Below are positions 43,236-53,300 of a stretch of 64,000 nucleotides of DNA, in pieces. The stretch's first letter is position 1, and each line of letters starts with the position of its first letter. The DNA comes from an uncultured Acidobacteriia bacterium (lineage in GTDB: Bacteria > Acidobacteriota > Terriglobia > Bryobacterales > Bryobacteraceae), in contig CAIUOG010000066.1 in NCBI GenBank assembly GCA_903900705.1, forward strand, positions 62,001 through 126,000, in the 5' to 3' direction. Made by a program: the position numbers and the translations under genes. The notes below the pieces were generated by a model. The model saw nothing but the letters and a program-made list of their open reading frames with translations, did not search any database and was not told the origin of the DNA.

Positions 43236-44158
43236 GCGTCCGGCGCACACCCGGTGCGGCGTTCGGCGGCTTCCACCGTATTCTGCATCAGCATCGCGAT
43301 CGTCAGCGGCCCCACGCCGCCCGGCACCGGCGTCCACGCCGAGGCCAGCCGCGCCATATCGCCCGGATGCACGTCGCCCACCAGCAGGCTGCCCCGCTTC
43401 TCAAAGGCCTCCAGCTTCGCCGCGTCGAAAATCCGTTCGGCCTCCGCGCGATCCGTCACCTGATTCATCCCGACGTCGATCACCACCGCGCCCGGCCGGA
43501 TGTAATCGGCCGTAATCATCGCAGCCCGCCCAATCGCGGCCACCAGAATGTCCGCCGTGCGGCAAACCGCCGCCAGATCCTTGGTCTTCGAATGGCAGAT
43601 TGTCACCGTGGCGTTTTCAGCCAGCAGCAGCAGCGCCATCGGCTTCCCCACAATGGTGCTCCGCCCCACCACCACCGCATTTCGCCCCGCCATCGGGATA
43701 TCGTGCCGCTTCAGAATCTGGATCACACCCGCCGGCGTGCACGGGCGAAGACCAGGGCGTCCCGTCGCCAGCAGCCCCATGTTCAGGGGATGAAAGCCAT
43801 CCACGTCTTTTTCCGGAGCAACTTCCAGCAGCACTGCCTGCTCATCAATGTGGCCCGGCAGCGGCAACTGCACCAGAATGCCGTCAATCTCCGGTCGCCC
43901 GTTCAGCACGCGGATCAGCTTCAGCAGGCCCTCGGTTGTAATGGCGGGGTCCGGCGTAATCGTTTCGCTGTAGATCCCCAGGTCGCTCGCCGTCTTCGTC
44001 TTATTCCGGACATAGACCTGGGACGCCGGATTGCTGCCCACCAGCACCACCGCCAGGCCCGGAGGCCTGCCGGCGCGCTCGTGTAAACGTTGGACGCGGG
44101 GGCCGCATTCCGCTTTAATCAGGTCACGGACGCGGTTACCGTCAAGAATCTGAGACAC
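43232..44158 (-). CDS. folD: Methylenetetrahydrofolate dehydrogenase/cyclohydrolase
   Basis: A 308-residue bifunctional FolD. It has VYVRNKTK with the catalytic Lys region, GILVQLPLPGHID, PEKDVDGFHPLNMG, and the cofactor domain VVVGRSTIVGKPMALLLL. The late PVPGGVGPLTIAML is the diagnostic family signature. It interconverts one-carbon folate derivatives in the cytoplasm. The start is GTG 44158 with GAGGAA before it, and a TAAAAT hexamer lies exactly 7 bases upstream. First gene of the folD-coaE-htrA operon. Confidence 0.96.
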   Translation of the reverse strand: MSQILDGNRVRDLIKAECGPRVQRLHERAGRPPGLAVVLVGSNPASQVYVRNKTKTASDLGIYSETITPDPAITTEGLLKLIRVLNGRPEIDGILVQLPLPGHIDEQAVLLEVAPEKDVDGFHPLNMGLLATGRPGLRPCTPAGVIQILKRHDIPMAGRNAVVVGRSTIVGKPMALLLLAENATVTICHSKTKDLAAVCRTADILVAAIGRAAMITADYIRPGAVVIDVGMNQVTDRAEAERIFDAAKLEAFEKRGSLLVGDVHPGDMARLASAWTPVPGGVGPLTIAMLMQNTVEAAERRTGCAPDA

Positions 44159-44165
44159 TTCCTCA

Positions 44166-44171
44166 ATTTTA
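44166..44171 (-). promoter_or_regulatory. -10 element TAAAAT of the folD operon
   Basis: On the minus strand TAAAAT ends 7 bases before GTG 44158. The seven bases between contain GAGGAA, so a leaderless or extremely short leader transcript is predicted. Confidence 0.45.
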
Positions 44172-44183
44172 GCGCTCCAGGGC

Positions 44184-45608
44184 TTATCGCGTCAGGGTTC
44201 GCACGTACCGGTCGAAGAAATTCACGGCTTCGTAAAAGGAATTCACGCGAACCCGCTCATCCCGGCCGTGTGACCGGTCGTCGTTCCGCTCCACCGCAAT
44301 CTCCCCCACTCCAAAACTCGGCATCCCCGCCGCCAGCGTGTACTTGCTGTCAGACGCGCCGGTCTGCATGTTGATCACAATCCCCGCGCCCGGCCAGATG
44401 GTGTCGGCCACGCTCCGCAGCGGCTTCAGCACCTCCGGCGTCGGCGCGGAAGGCGGCAGCCCCGGTTTGTCCGGCGCGGTCTCCACCGCCTGTTGTGTCG
44501 CGCTCACCAGGTAACGGACCGCCACCCGCGGGTCCGCCACGCGCTTCACCAACTCCCGCCGCACTTCCTCCGGCGAATGGCCCGGCAGGATTCTGCAGTT
44601 CACCACCGCCTGCGCGGTCTGCGGCAGCGCGTTATTGGCATGCCCGGCGTTCAGCCGTGTCGCCACGCACGTCGTGTGGGTCAGCGAATTGAATCGCGTG
44701 TCGGCAGTCAGCCTTCGCACCGCCTCCGCATCCGGAGGATTCCGCAGAATGCCCCGGATATCCGCCGCGTTCTGCGCCGTTTCATGCGCCTCCACGCTCT
44801 CAAAATAAGCGCGCGTCACCGGATTCAGCTCAAACGGGAATGGCGCGCGCTCAAGGCGCCCCAGCGCATCCGCCAGGTGATAAATCGCGTTGTCCGGGCT
44901 CGGGCGCGAACTATGTCCACCGGGGTTCGTCACCGTGAACTGGAAATCCGCGTAAAGCTTCTCCGCCGCCGCCACGCCAATCTCGATGGCCTTGCCCTTG
45001 TCCGTGGTCACCCCGCCCGAATCGCCATTCAGAACAAACGCCGCATCCAGCAACTCCCGGTGGTTCTTCAGCAGCCAGTCCACCCCATTCGCCGGCCCGC
45101 CTTCTTCGTCCGAGGTCATCGCCAGAATCAGATCGCGATTCGGCACATAGCCTTCTTTCTTAAACTGCAGCAGCGTGGTCACCATCACGGCGTCATAGTC
45201 CTTCATGTCCACCGTGCCGCGGCCATAGAAGTAGCCGTCTTTTTCCACGAACTCGAATGGATTCGTCGTCCAGTCTTCGCGCCGCGCCTCCACCACGTCC
45301 AGATGCGCCAGCAGCAGGATCGGCCGAAGCGTACTGCCCGCCCGTCCCCGCAGCCTGACCACCAGATTCCCCTTCGCCGGTCTGCCCTCCGGCGCCAGCA
45401 CACGGACATCCGCCTCCGGAAAACCCGCTTCCAGAAACCGCTTCGCCATGGCCTTCGCGGCCGTCGTATTGTTTCCCGCGGAATCCGTCGTGTTGATCTC
45501 GATCAGTTCCCGGAAGATCTCGCGCGCCAGCTTTTCGCGCGGCGTGGATTGCCCGTGCAGCGCCACGGACAGCAGAAACAGGCAGGCGGGAAGCGTTTTC
45601 CGAAGCAT
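44184..45608 (-). CDS. Secreted M20 family metallopeptidase (second)
   Basis: A 474-residue exported enzyme. After the signal peptide (MLRKTLPACLFLLSVALHGQ) the zinc ligands appear in order: LLAHLDVVE (His), YGRGTVDMKDYDA (bridging Asp), MTSDEEGG (Glu pair), and a late SHGRDERVRV (His). The lid/dimerisation domain has NPGGHSSRP. It is a distant relative of the enzyme at 12243, not a recent copy. It hydrolyses peptides or acylated amino acids outside the cytoplasm. The start at 45608 is chosen for the signal peptide; a much longer in-frame reading overlaps the divergent gene and is rejected. Confidence 0.9.
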   Translation of the reverse strand: MLRKTLPACLFLLSVALHGQSTPREKLAREIFRELIEINTTDSAGNNTTAAKAMAKRFLEAGFPEADVRVLAPEGRPAKGNLVVRLRGRAGSTLRPILLLAHLDVVEARREDWTTNPFEFVEKDGYFYGRGTVDMKDYDAVMVTTLLQFKKEGYVPNRDLILAMTSDEEGGPANGVDWLLKNHRELLDAAFVLNGDSGGVTTDKGKAIEIGVAAAEKLYADFQFTVTNPGGHSSRPSPDNAIYHLADALGRLERAPFPFELNPVTRAYFESVEAHETAQNAADIRGILRNPPDAEAVRRLTADTRFNSLTHTTCVATRLNAGHANNALPQTAQAVVNCRILPGHSPEEVRRELVKRVADPRVAVRYLVSATQQAVETAPDKPGLPPSAPTPEVLKPLRSVADTIWPGAGIVINMQTGASDSKYTLAAGMPSFGVGEIAVERNDDRSHGRDERVRVNSFYEAVNFFDRYVRTLTR

Positions 45609-45615
45609 GTGAAAG

Positions 45616-45641
45616 ATTCTCGCACGGCATCGGGTTAATAT
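45616..45641. promoter_or_regulatory. Back-to-back -10 elements in a 40-base divergent spacer
   Basis: Plus strand TAATAT (45636-45641) ends 7 bases before ATG 45649. Minus strand GAGAAT (45616-45621) ends 7 bases before ATG 45608. The two promoters must overlap in their -35 regions. Confidence 0.4.
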
Positions 45642-45648
45642 AAGATCC

Positions 45649-46047
45649 ATGACCGCTCCCCTCCGCCTTGTCCTGCTTTCCGCGCTGCTGGCCACCTGCG
45701 CACTCTCTGCCGACAAGGTCAAAAAAGAGGATGCGCTCCAGGCCCAGGCCGTGGAACTCGACCACGCCGAATACCTCTGCAAAAACTGCTTCCTCGGCGA
45801 AAGCGACTACTATTTCTGCTTCGACGTGAACAGCAAAATCCTCATCGGCCACGAAAAAGTTCGCGTCCAGACCCGCCGCCAGAAACCCGACAACCTGCTC
45901 GGCGAGCGCGGCAAAACCGTGCCCATCCGCTACGACAGCAAATACATCTGGATCACCGGCCCCAACGGCAAAGACCAGCGCCTCACGCAGGACTACACGC
46001 GGAAGCTCTTCTCCTTCAACGAGTCCTGCCAGAAAGCCGCGAAGTAG
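45649..46047 (+). CDS. Small secreted protein of unknown function
   Basis: A 132-residue exported protein with signal peptide (APLRLVLLSALLATCALSA). The mature part of about 110 residues is basic and contains four Cys (YLCKNC, YYFCFD and a late ESCQ), probably disulfide or metal-bound. It has the conserved-looking segment KTVPIRYDSKYIWITGPNGK. I do not recognise the family. Its start is 40 bases from the divergent M20 peptidase and its stop is three bases from a convergent phosphoesterase. Confidence 0.7.
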   Translation: MTAPLRLVLLSALLATCALSADKVKKEDALQAQAVELDHAEYLCKNCFLGESDYYFCFDVNSKILIGHEKVRVQTRRQKPDNLLGERGKTVPIRYDSKYIWITGPNGKDQRLTQDYTRKLFSFNESCQKAAK

Positions 46048-46050
46048 CCC

Positions 46051-47028
46051 CTAAGGCGCGGTCACATCGAAACGGTCGCGCACTTCCCACACGGGCTTTG
46101 CCGCGTCCGGATTCCCCACCCGCACCATCTCCGCATGCAGCGTATTGCCCTGCATCGTGAATTTCACGTAGTGATAATTCACGTCCGATGGGTTCCGGTA
46201 TAGATCCCCCGCATCGCGCTTCGTGACTTTCGGATCCGCGCCACCCCCGCCCGAAACCAGGTACACCGTTCCATCCACCAGAAACCGCTCATAGTTGTGG
46301 ATGTGGCCCGCCGCCACCACAAACGCCGCCTGCTTCTTCGCGGGGGACGCCTTCAGTAACTCCGCCAGAGCGATCTCATTGGGCCGCGCATTGTGATCCG
46401 CCCCCAGGCCCGGGTCATGATCCGTCACCGGCGGATGGTGCAGGTTCACAAACACGAACTTCACCGTCTTCGGCAGGTTCGCCAACTCGTCCAGAATCCA
46501 CTTCTGCTGCTCGCTGCCCGCCACCAGGTCGGACGTGCTGTCCAGATTCAGCACCAGCACCTTGCTGCCCAGCTGCGCCGCGTACCACCGGTGTCCGCGC
46601 AGTTTCGGGAACGCCGTCCACCAGTTCTCCAGACACTGCTGCTTATTCAGCCCGTTCAGCTCGTGGTTCCCCAGCGCCGCGCTCACCACAATGCCCGCAT
46701 CCCGCCAGGCTTTGGTTTCCAGCGCGAACTGCGCATAGTCCGCCTTCTCCTGCCCGTGCCACGGCACGTCTCCGCTCAGAATCACCGCCCCCGGCTTCTC
46801 CTCCGCAATCCGGTCCACCAGCCACCGCCGCACCTTCGGGTTCGACGCCTTCGTCTCCTCCGGATTCGTGAACCGCATGTCGCCATACCCGATCAGCACC
46901 GGGTTCGCACCCATCTGCTCGTCCGGCACGCTCAGCAGAATCCTGCCCGAACCGTTCTGGGCCACCAGTTGTCCTGCCAGCGCCCCCGCCAGCGCCAAAA
47001 CCCCCGCCATCGCTTTCCGGAATCGCAT
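46051..47028 (-). CDS. Secreted metallophosphoesterase
   Basis: A 325-residue exported calcineurin-like phosphoesterase. After a signal peptide (VLALAGALAGQLVAQ) the motifs are GYGDMRF, ILSGDVPWHG, ALGNHELNG, NLHHPPV and AGHIHNYER. Four of the five metal-binding motifs are intact. The first, normally D-x-H, reads D-M-R, which may weaken one metal site. Purple-acid-phosphatase-like arrangement is possible from the HIHNYER block. It starts one base after the stop of the upstream peroxiredoxin gene, so the two form an operon. Confidence 0.85.
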   Translation of the reverse strand: MRFRKAMAGVLALAGALAGQLVAQNGSGRILLSVPDEQMGANPVLIGYGDMRFTNPEETKASNPKVRRWLVDRIAEEKPGAVILSGDVPWHGQEKADYAQFALETKAWRDAGIVVSAALGNHELNGLNKQQCLENWWTAFPKLRGHRWYAAQLGSKVLVLNLDSTSDLVAGSEQQKWILDELANLPKTVKFVFVNLHHPPVTDHDPGLGADHNARPNEIALAELLKASPAKKQAAFVVAAGHIHNYERFLVDGTVYLVSGGGGADPKVTKRDAGDLYRNPSDVNYHYVKFTMQGNTLHAEMVRVGNPDAAKPVWEVRDRFDVTAP

Positions 47029-47029
47029 C

Positions 47030-47569
47030 TCAGTTCAGTCCCTTCAACACATCCAAAACCTGCCGGTCATGATCGCCGGTCCTCGCATCCGGAATCACCG
47101 TGCGGATCACGCCATCCCGGCCAATGATAAACGTCGTGCGCTTCGAGATCCCGATCAGCGGCATCCCCACGCCATACTGCCGGATAATCTCGTGCTTCGG
47201 ATCCGGCAGAATGCTGAACGGCAGATTGTGCTTTTTCGCAAATGCCTCATGGCTCTCCGCGTTATCGGCGCTCACCCCCAGCACCACGGCGCCCGCCTTT
47301 TCAATCGCCTTGTAACCATCGCGCAGCGAACACGCCTGGGCCGTACAGCCCGGCGTCCCGTCCTTCGGATAGAAATACAGCACCACATTCGCCTTGCCCC
47401 GGAAGTCCTCCAGACGGATCCGCGCCCCATGCTGGTCGGTCGCCTCAAACAAAGGCGCCATCTCGCCGGCACGCGGCCCCGGCTTTCCGGAACCGGCAGC
47501 CAGAAACGCCGCCGCCCCACCCAGCAAGACCAACCCACCAACCGCCACCATCATCTGAATTCGCGACAT
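47030..47569 (-). CDS. bcp: Bcp-type peroxiredoxin, membrane-anchored or exported
   Basis: A 179-residue thiol peroxidase. The family core is LYFYPKDGTPGCTAQACSLRD, with peroxidatic Cys and a second Cys five residues on, as in Bcp/PrxQ. Unlike the usual cytoplasmic Bcp of about 155 residues, it begins with a hydrophobic segment MMVAVGGLVLLGGAAAFLAAG, suggesting an anchored or exported form facing the periplasm. It reduces hydroperoxides with thioredoxin-like partners. A TAAGAG hexamer (47576-47581, minus) lies 6 bases before the ATG. Confidence 0.9.
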   Translation of the reverse strand: MSRIQMMVAVGGLVLLGGAAAFLAAGSGKPGPRAGEMAPLFEATDQHGARIRLEDFRGKANVVLYFYPKDGTPGCTAQACSLRDGYKAIEKAGAVVLGVSADNAESHEAFAKKHNLPFSILPDPKHEIIRQYGVGMPLIGISKRTTFIIGRDGVIRTVIPDARTGDHDRQVLDVLKGLN

Positions 47570-47661
47570 ATATGACTCTTAGATGCTGACCGGACCGCCG
47601 CGGTGCGCATTTAACCGCCCTTGCCCCCTCATTCCCGCAGCTAACTTTGGATAGCATTCCG

Positions 47662-49131
47662 ATGCTGTCTATATACAGGCTGGTTTGCCGCGCGCTCCTG
47701 CACAACAATGAGGAGAAGGAGGCAAACCAGGTGGTTCCGGGCACAAACGCGCTTTTGTATTCCCTCGCAGCCGCTCTCTGTCTGTCCCTTTTTCTCCTCG
47801 CACGGCTTGCCTGGGAATACGCCGCAAACCTCAAATTGCAGCAACGGCAGGATCCCCTCACCGAACTCCCCAACCGCCTGGGTCTGGAAGCCGCCCTCGT
47901 AAGGAAGATGGCGCACGCCGAAGAATCCAACAGCGGCGTTGCCGTCCTCTTCATCGGTCTCGACGAGTTCCGCCCGGTCAACGATCTTTACGGCCACCGC
48001 GCCGGCGACGTCTTTCTGCGCCAGGTGGCCCGCCGTCTGCTGGCCTGCAAGGGGCCTGATGACGTTCTGGCGCGCGTCGGCGGAGACGAATTCATGATCG
48101 TCACCAGCCATGACGGCAGCCGAACCGGAATCTCCCAACTGGCCGACCGCGTCCTGTCCGCCGTCCGCCAGTGCTCCAGCGTCGAAGCCAACCGCGTCAA
48201 CGTCCCCGCCAGCATCGGCATCAGTCTCTTTCCCGATCACGGCCGCGACACTCTCACCCTCATCCGCCTGGCCGACCTCGCCATGCGCAAAAGCAAGCAG
48301 CGCTCCGGCGATACCTCCAGCTTCTACGATCCCTCCATGAGCGACGCCGAGTTCCGCCGCGGCGAAATCGTGGCCCTGATCCGCGACGCCCTCAACGAAC
48401 AGCGTCTCCACCTGGTCTTCCAGCCCGTTCTCGACGGCGCCGGACACATCGCGCAGCTCGAAGCTCTGGTCCGCATTCATGACCGCCTTCTCGGCAGCGT
48501 TCCGCCGGATGAGTTCATCGGCGTGGCGGAGCAAACCGGTCTCATCCACGAAATCGGCGCCTGGATTTTCTGGACCGTCTGCCGTCAGGCTCAGCAATGG
48601 CACGAAGCCGGTTTCCATGTGCCCATCGCCGTCAACGTGTCACCCGTGCAGTTGCTGGCGGATGATTTTGTCGCCCGCATTCTCGCCTGGCTTGAAGCCG
48701 CCGAACTCACGCCGGAGGCCATCATTATCGAGGTCACCGAGAGCGAAGTCATTCACGATGCCGATGTCATCCACGCTCTCGAAAAACTTCGCGACGCCGG
48801 CGTTCGCGTCTCCATCGATAATTTCCGGCCCGATCACGAAACCGGCCTCACCAGAAATCTCCCTGTCGACAGCGTGAAGATCGATGGCTCTCTTTCCGAG
48901 CCCGAATACGGCCTGCTCGACACGGTCTCCCACGCCCAGAAACTCGGCTATGAGGCGATCGTCGAACGCATCGAAGAATCCTGGCAACTCGACGGTGCCC
49001 GCCAGGCCGGGGCCGATCTCTTCCAGGGCTTCCTCATCGCGCCCCCGCTCGAACCGGAGGACACTACGCAGTTCCTCGCCAGCCACGCCGATTCCTCTCT
49101 CGGCGCGCAGGACAGCCTTCGCCGGCACTAA
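47662..49131 (+). CDS. GGDEF-EAL protein with probably impaired EAL domain
   Basis: A 489-residue cyclic-di-GMP protein. One transmembrane segment (about 28-47) is followed by a GGDEF domain with an intact GGDEF motif (about 140-144) and by an EAL domain with EAL at about 267-269. In the EAL domain the normally essential DDFG reads DNFR (about 386-389), and the following loop 6 residues GTGYSS are replaced, so phosphodiesterase activity is doubtful. The I-site RxxD before GGDEF reads KGPD. It is probably a diguanylate cyclase with a c-di-GMP-binding or regulatory EAL. ATG 47662 lies just after TAGCAT (47652-47657); an in-frame TTG at 47647 is an alternative. Confidence 0.88.
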   Translation: MLSIYRLVCRALLHNNEEKEANQVVPGTNALLYSLAAALCLSLFLLARLAWEYAANLKLQQRQDPLTELPNRLGLEAALVRKMAHAEESNSGVAVLFIGLDEFRPVNDLYGHRAGDVFLRQVARRLLACKGPDDVLARVGGDEFMIVTSHDGSRTGISQLADRVLSAVRQCSSVEANRVNVPASIGISLFPDHGRDTLTLIRLADLAMRKSKQRSGDTSSFYDPSMSDAEFRRGEIVALIRDALNEQRLHLVFQPVLDGAGHIAQLEALVRIHDRLLGSVPPDEFIGVAEQTGLIHEIGAWIFWTVCRQAQQWHEAGFHVPIAVNVSPVQLLADDFVARILAWLEAAELTPEAIIIEVTESEVIHDADVIHALEKLRDAGVRVSIDNFRPDHETGLTRNLPVDSVKIDGSLSEPEYGLLDTVSHAQKLGYEAIVERIEESWQLDGARQAGADLFQGFLIAPPLEPEDTTQFLASHADSSLGAQDSLRRH

Positions 49132-49134
49132 CCG

Positions 49135-50286
49135 CTACGCGCCCCAGATCCTGCCCAGCACCCGCCGCGCATTGCCTCCCAGAATCGCCCGGATGTCGTC
49201 ATCACCGTAGCCCCGCCCGATCAGCCCTTCCGTCAGATCGAACAAGCGTTTCGGATGGTCCAGACCCGTCACCGCCACGTGATCGGGGGCGTCCACATGG
49301 TACCCATAACGAGCGAAATTCGGCTGCGACTGCGGATTGAACCCTCCTCCGCCCACCGGATTTCCGTTCCCCACCACGTCCAGATCGCTGCCGATCCCCA
49401 GATGTTCCGTCCCCACCAGCTTCCGCGCGTAATCGAAGTGATCCAGCACCTTCTGGATTCCCACCGGCTCGCCATCGCTGACCATGAAGCGGATAAAGTC
49501 GAGCCCCATCATGCCACCCGTCTTCGCCATCTTTCGGATCGCTTCGTCCGTCTTCGCTCTGGTCAGATTCGGAATCAGCGAACGGCACGTACCATGGGTG
49601 AACAGTACCGGCTTTGTCGCCGCCTCAATGGCGTCGAGCGTCGTCTGGTCCGCGCAGTGGGACAAATCCACCGCCATCCCCACCTCTTCCATTCGCCTCA
49701 GAATCGTACCGCCAAACACAGACAGCCCGCCATCCCGGTTCTCCAGAAAGCCGCTGCCGATCCGGTTGTTGAAGTTGTAAGTCAGCTGCGAAATCCGCTG
49801 GCCCAGCCCGAAGAACTCCGCCACATCCGCCGCTGTGCGGAAGTGCGTCGAATCCTGAAACGTCAGCATCACCCCGGTGCGCCGCGTGCGATGCGCCAGC
49901 TCGATATCGGCAACGCTGGTCACCCGCACCAGCTTGTCCGGATTCCCCGCCAGAAACCCGTTCCAGCGCGCCATAAAACGCAGGGCGCTTTCGTAGTCGC
50001 CCGGGCCCGCGCCCAGCGCATACACGTCGGTCCGCGAACTCCGGTATACCGCCGCGTCCGCTTCTGAAAATGTGGAGGGCCTGTTCAGCCAGCGGGTCAT
50101 GCGGGGCGGCTTCTCGGAAAAGTCTTCGAACCGGAACTGGTTCAGCAGATCCACCACCGGCGTGGCTTCCAGCAGCCCGATGGTGCGCGCCGAATACTCC
50201 GCGCGCGTCTGCCCAACCAGCGCGAAACGCCCCTTCAGAATGGCGGCTGCCCCCAGCATCGCGCCGCGCCGCGTGATCGTGTGCAT
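49135..50286 (-). CDS. M19 (membrane dipeptidase) family protein with altered metal site
   Basis: A 383-residue protein with a Tat-like N terminus (TRRGAMLGAAAIL) and M19 renal-dipeptidase architecture: LGQRISQLTYNFNN, VDLSHC, THG, and GIGSDLD. The N-terminal zinc motif, normally D-x-H-x-D, reads VVDLLNQF, so the His and following Asp are lost. The usual Glu bridging ligand (family IGIEG) reads LTFQD. The later His residues in DLSHC and FTHG remain. The protein keeps the fold but probably cannot hold the binuclear zinc centre, unless it uses a different one. Confidence 0.8.
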   Translation of the reverse strand: MHTITRRGAMLGAAAILKGRFALVGQTRAEYSARTIGLLEATPVVDLLNQFRFEDFSEKPPRMTRWLNRPSTFSEADAAVYRSSRTDVYALGAGPGDYESALRFMARWNGFLAGNPDKLVRVTSVADIELAHRTRRTGVMLTFQDSTHFRTAADVAEFFGLGQRISQLTYNFNNRIGSGFLENRDGGLSVFGGTILRRMEEVGMAVDLSHCADQTTLDAIEAATKPVLFTHGTCRSLIPNLTRAKTDEAIRKMAKTGGMMGLDFIRFMVSDGEPVGIQKVLDHFDYARKLVGTEHLGIGSDLDVVGNGNPVGGGGFNPQSQPNFARYGYHVDAPDHVAVTGLDHPKRLFDLTEGLIGRGYGDDDIRAILGGNARRVLGRIWGA

Positions 50287-50292
50287 GGGGTC

Positions 50293-50298
50293 AGATTA
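50293..50298 (-). promoter_or_regulatory. -10 element TAATCT of the M19 gene
   Basis: TAATCT on the minus strand ends 6 bases before ATG 50286, in the 25-base gap after the receptor gene that runs in the same direction. It allows separate expression of the M19 gene. Confidence 0.4.
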
Positions 50299-50311
50299 GC
50301 GCGAAATCAGC

Positions 50312-53300
50312 TCAAAAACGCAGCTTTCCCACAAACTCGAAGTCTCTCGGATTCCCCGCGCTCGTGATCGTCCCGAACGCCGCGCTCCCATACGAACCAT
50401 TCGGGTCATTCAGCGGCGGTGTATTACTCACGTTAAACGCCTCCGCCCGGAACTCGAATCGGATCCGCTCCCTCACCTGGAATGTCTTGCCGATCATCAC
50501 ATCCGCATTCTGCAGCCCCGGCCCGCGCACCGGATTCCGCGAACTGTTCCCGATCACGTACTGCCCCGCCGTCGTAAACGCCGCCGTGTTGAACCACGCC
50601 GAAGCGCTCCGGTTCGCAAAGTCATTCGGATTGCTCACGCGATTCGGCCTCTGCACCGCGTAACCAAACGCGGAAAGATTATTCGTCGCCTGCGTCACCG
50701 GCACCGCATCCCCCGCCTGCACCCGCGCCAGGCCGCCAATCTGCCAGCCGGAAATCTTCCACCACCGCGGAATCCGGTACATCCACCCGGCCGAGAAAAC
50801 GCGCGGAATATCGCCGCTCGAAACATCGCGCTCCAGCTTCCGGTTGAAGGCGTCCGCCGCGCCAATGGTGGTCAGCGTCGGCCCCGTGAAAATGGTCTGT
50901 GAGAAGTACGTCGACGCATCGTCAATCAGCTTCGAAAACGTGTAGGCGAAGGTGAACGTCAGCCCGCGCGTCACGCGCTGTTCCAGCTTTGCCTGGAAGG
51001 CCTCGTATTCCGAATCCGCCACGTTGTCCCGGAAAAGCACCACGTTGGTGAACCGCGGAAACGCCCGCAGCAACTGCTGCTGCGTGATGGTCGCCTGCCC
51101 CAGTGACGACGATGCCGGAATCTGCCCGAAGTACGGATTCGCCACCTTCACCGTCAGCGCCGACCCCATCGCCAGATCCGCCGCCGGCAACTGGTTCAGG
51201 TTCGATTCCGGCAACCCCAGATGCGTGTTCTTCGAACCCAGATATCCCGCCTCGAAATTCAGATTCTGCCCGAACGTCTTCTGCACCGTGAAATTCCATT
51301 GCTGCGAATAGCCCGAGCCCACGTTCCGGTCCACCCCGAAAACTCCCTGGCCCAGCCCCGAATTCGGATTCGGCGCGGACACCTGCACCGTCGGCCCTTT
51401 CGACAGCACAAACGCCGGATTGATGTTGTCCTGGGACTGCTGCCCCACCGTCTGCACAAACGGAAACTGCGGCAGCGTGAACGGCGTCGTAATGCCCGTC
51501 TGCTCGAACCAGATCAGGCCGTAACCAGACCGGATCACCCACGAATTCGCCGGTCGGAACGCGATTCCCGCTCTCGGCCCGAAATCCCCCAGCCCCAGTT
51601 CGCGCGCCGTATGCGGAAAGTCCAGAACCTGCGTCCTGAGATTGAAAATCGCCGCGTGGTTGCTCGCTTCCGTCGAGGGGAAATTCAGCGTGTACCGCGT
51701 CCCCGCGTTCACCGTCAGCCGGTCCGTCACCTTCCACTCATCTCCCACAAAGAATTCCGCAATATGCGCGCGGTCCCGCAGCGCCTGATTCTGAATGTCG
51801 ATGCTGAACGCGTTCACCTGCCCCAGCATCAGTGAGGCCAGCGCATTGCCCCCCGTCCCCGTCGACGAATTCGAACCCGTCGTGGTGAACGCATACGACC
51901 CCGTCGGATTCGCCGGATTCACAATATACAGCGCTTCCCGCCGGATATCGGTCCCGAATTTGATCGTGTGATGCCCCTTCACAATCGAAAACGTGTCCAG
52001 GAACTCCGTCACGTTGGTCGTGAAATTGGTGTTCGCTGAAGACGTCGGGCCAATCTGCTGGAAACCGGTCACCGTGAAGATCGGCAGCGTGGAGGGGAAC
52101 GCGCTCGCCGGCGCGCCCGGAATCGAAATGCCGCCATTCTGCAGCGAAGTCTGGTTCACTGTGCGCCGGGTGAATCCGAACCGGAACTGGTTCAGCAGGG
52201 TCGGGGCAAGCGTCCAGTCATATTCCGAAGCCACGCTGTCACCCCGCGTGATGGCATGCCCGGTCACGCCGCTCGTCAGATTACCGCTGCCCTCCGGCAG
52301 AAACGTCACCGGATTATCGTCATCCCGCAGAAACGAATACCGCGCGAATGCCCGGTGCTTTTCGCTGAACACATGGTCCACCCGACCATCAAACTGATCC
52401 TGACTGTCCGGCTCCACGCCGGTGCGCGTGTAATTGTTCGCGCCCGCCTGGTTCGGGGCCGGGTAGTGGTGCAGTACCTGTGCGGCCAGCGGATCGATGC
52501 GGCTCGCCGGAATCGTATTGCCCGGAAACGCCGTCCGGGGCGAGGTCGTGCCGGAAGAGGTCGCCGGATCGTAAATCGCCGCCGTGAAAATACCGTTCGC
52601 CTGCGCCGCTGTCGGCACAACGCTCAGCCGCGTAACGCCGGTCCGCAGCCGCGTCCCCTGCCAGTCCGCGAAGAAGAAGGTCTTGTTCTTCTGAATCGGC
52701 CCCCCCGTCGTGAACCCATACTGGTTCCGTCGGAACTCCGGCTTCGGCCCCGCCGGCGCAAAGTAGTTCCGCGCATTCAGATCCTCATTCCGGAAGAATT
52801 CAAACACCGACCCGTGCAGCTCATTTCCCCCGGATTTCCCGATCACCATCACCGTCCCGCCATTCGACCTCCCATACTCCGGCGAGTAGGCATTGATGTT
52901 GAGCCGAAACTCCTCAATCGCGTCGATCACCGGGTACATCACCACCTGCCCGGGTTCCGGTTGCAGCACGCTGATGCCGTCATAAAGATACTCATTCGTA
53001 CGCGGGCGGCTGCCATTAATGCGCGGCAGCAGCGAACCTCCGCCAGGCAGCGCCACGCCGGGCGACAGCGCCACCAGCGGGATAAAATTCCTGCCATCCA
53101 GCGGCAGTGACTCCGCCTGCGCCCCGTTCACGTGATAATTCACCGTGCCCGTCGCCGTTTCAAGTAACGAAGCGTCAGCCTTCACCGTAATGGACTCCGA
53201 CGCCTGCCCCAGCGCCAGCTTCACGTCCACACGAGCCTGATCTCCAATGCGCAGCGTCACTCCGGTCTGCCGGTAGTCGCCAAAGCCCGCCTTGCTGACC

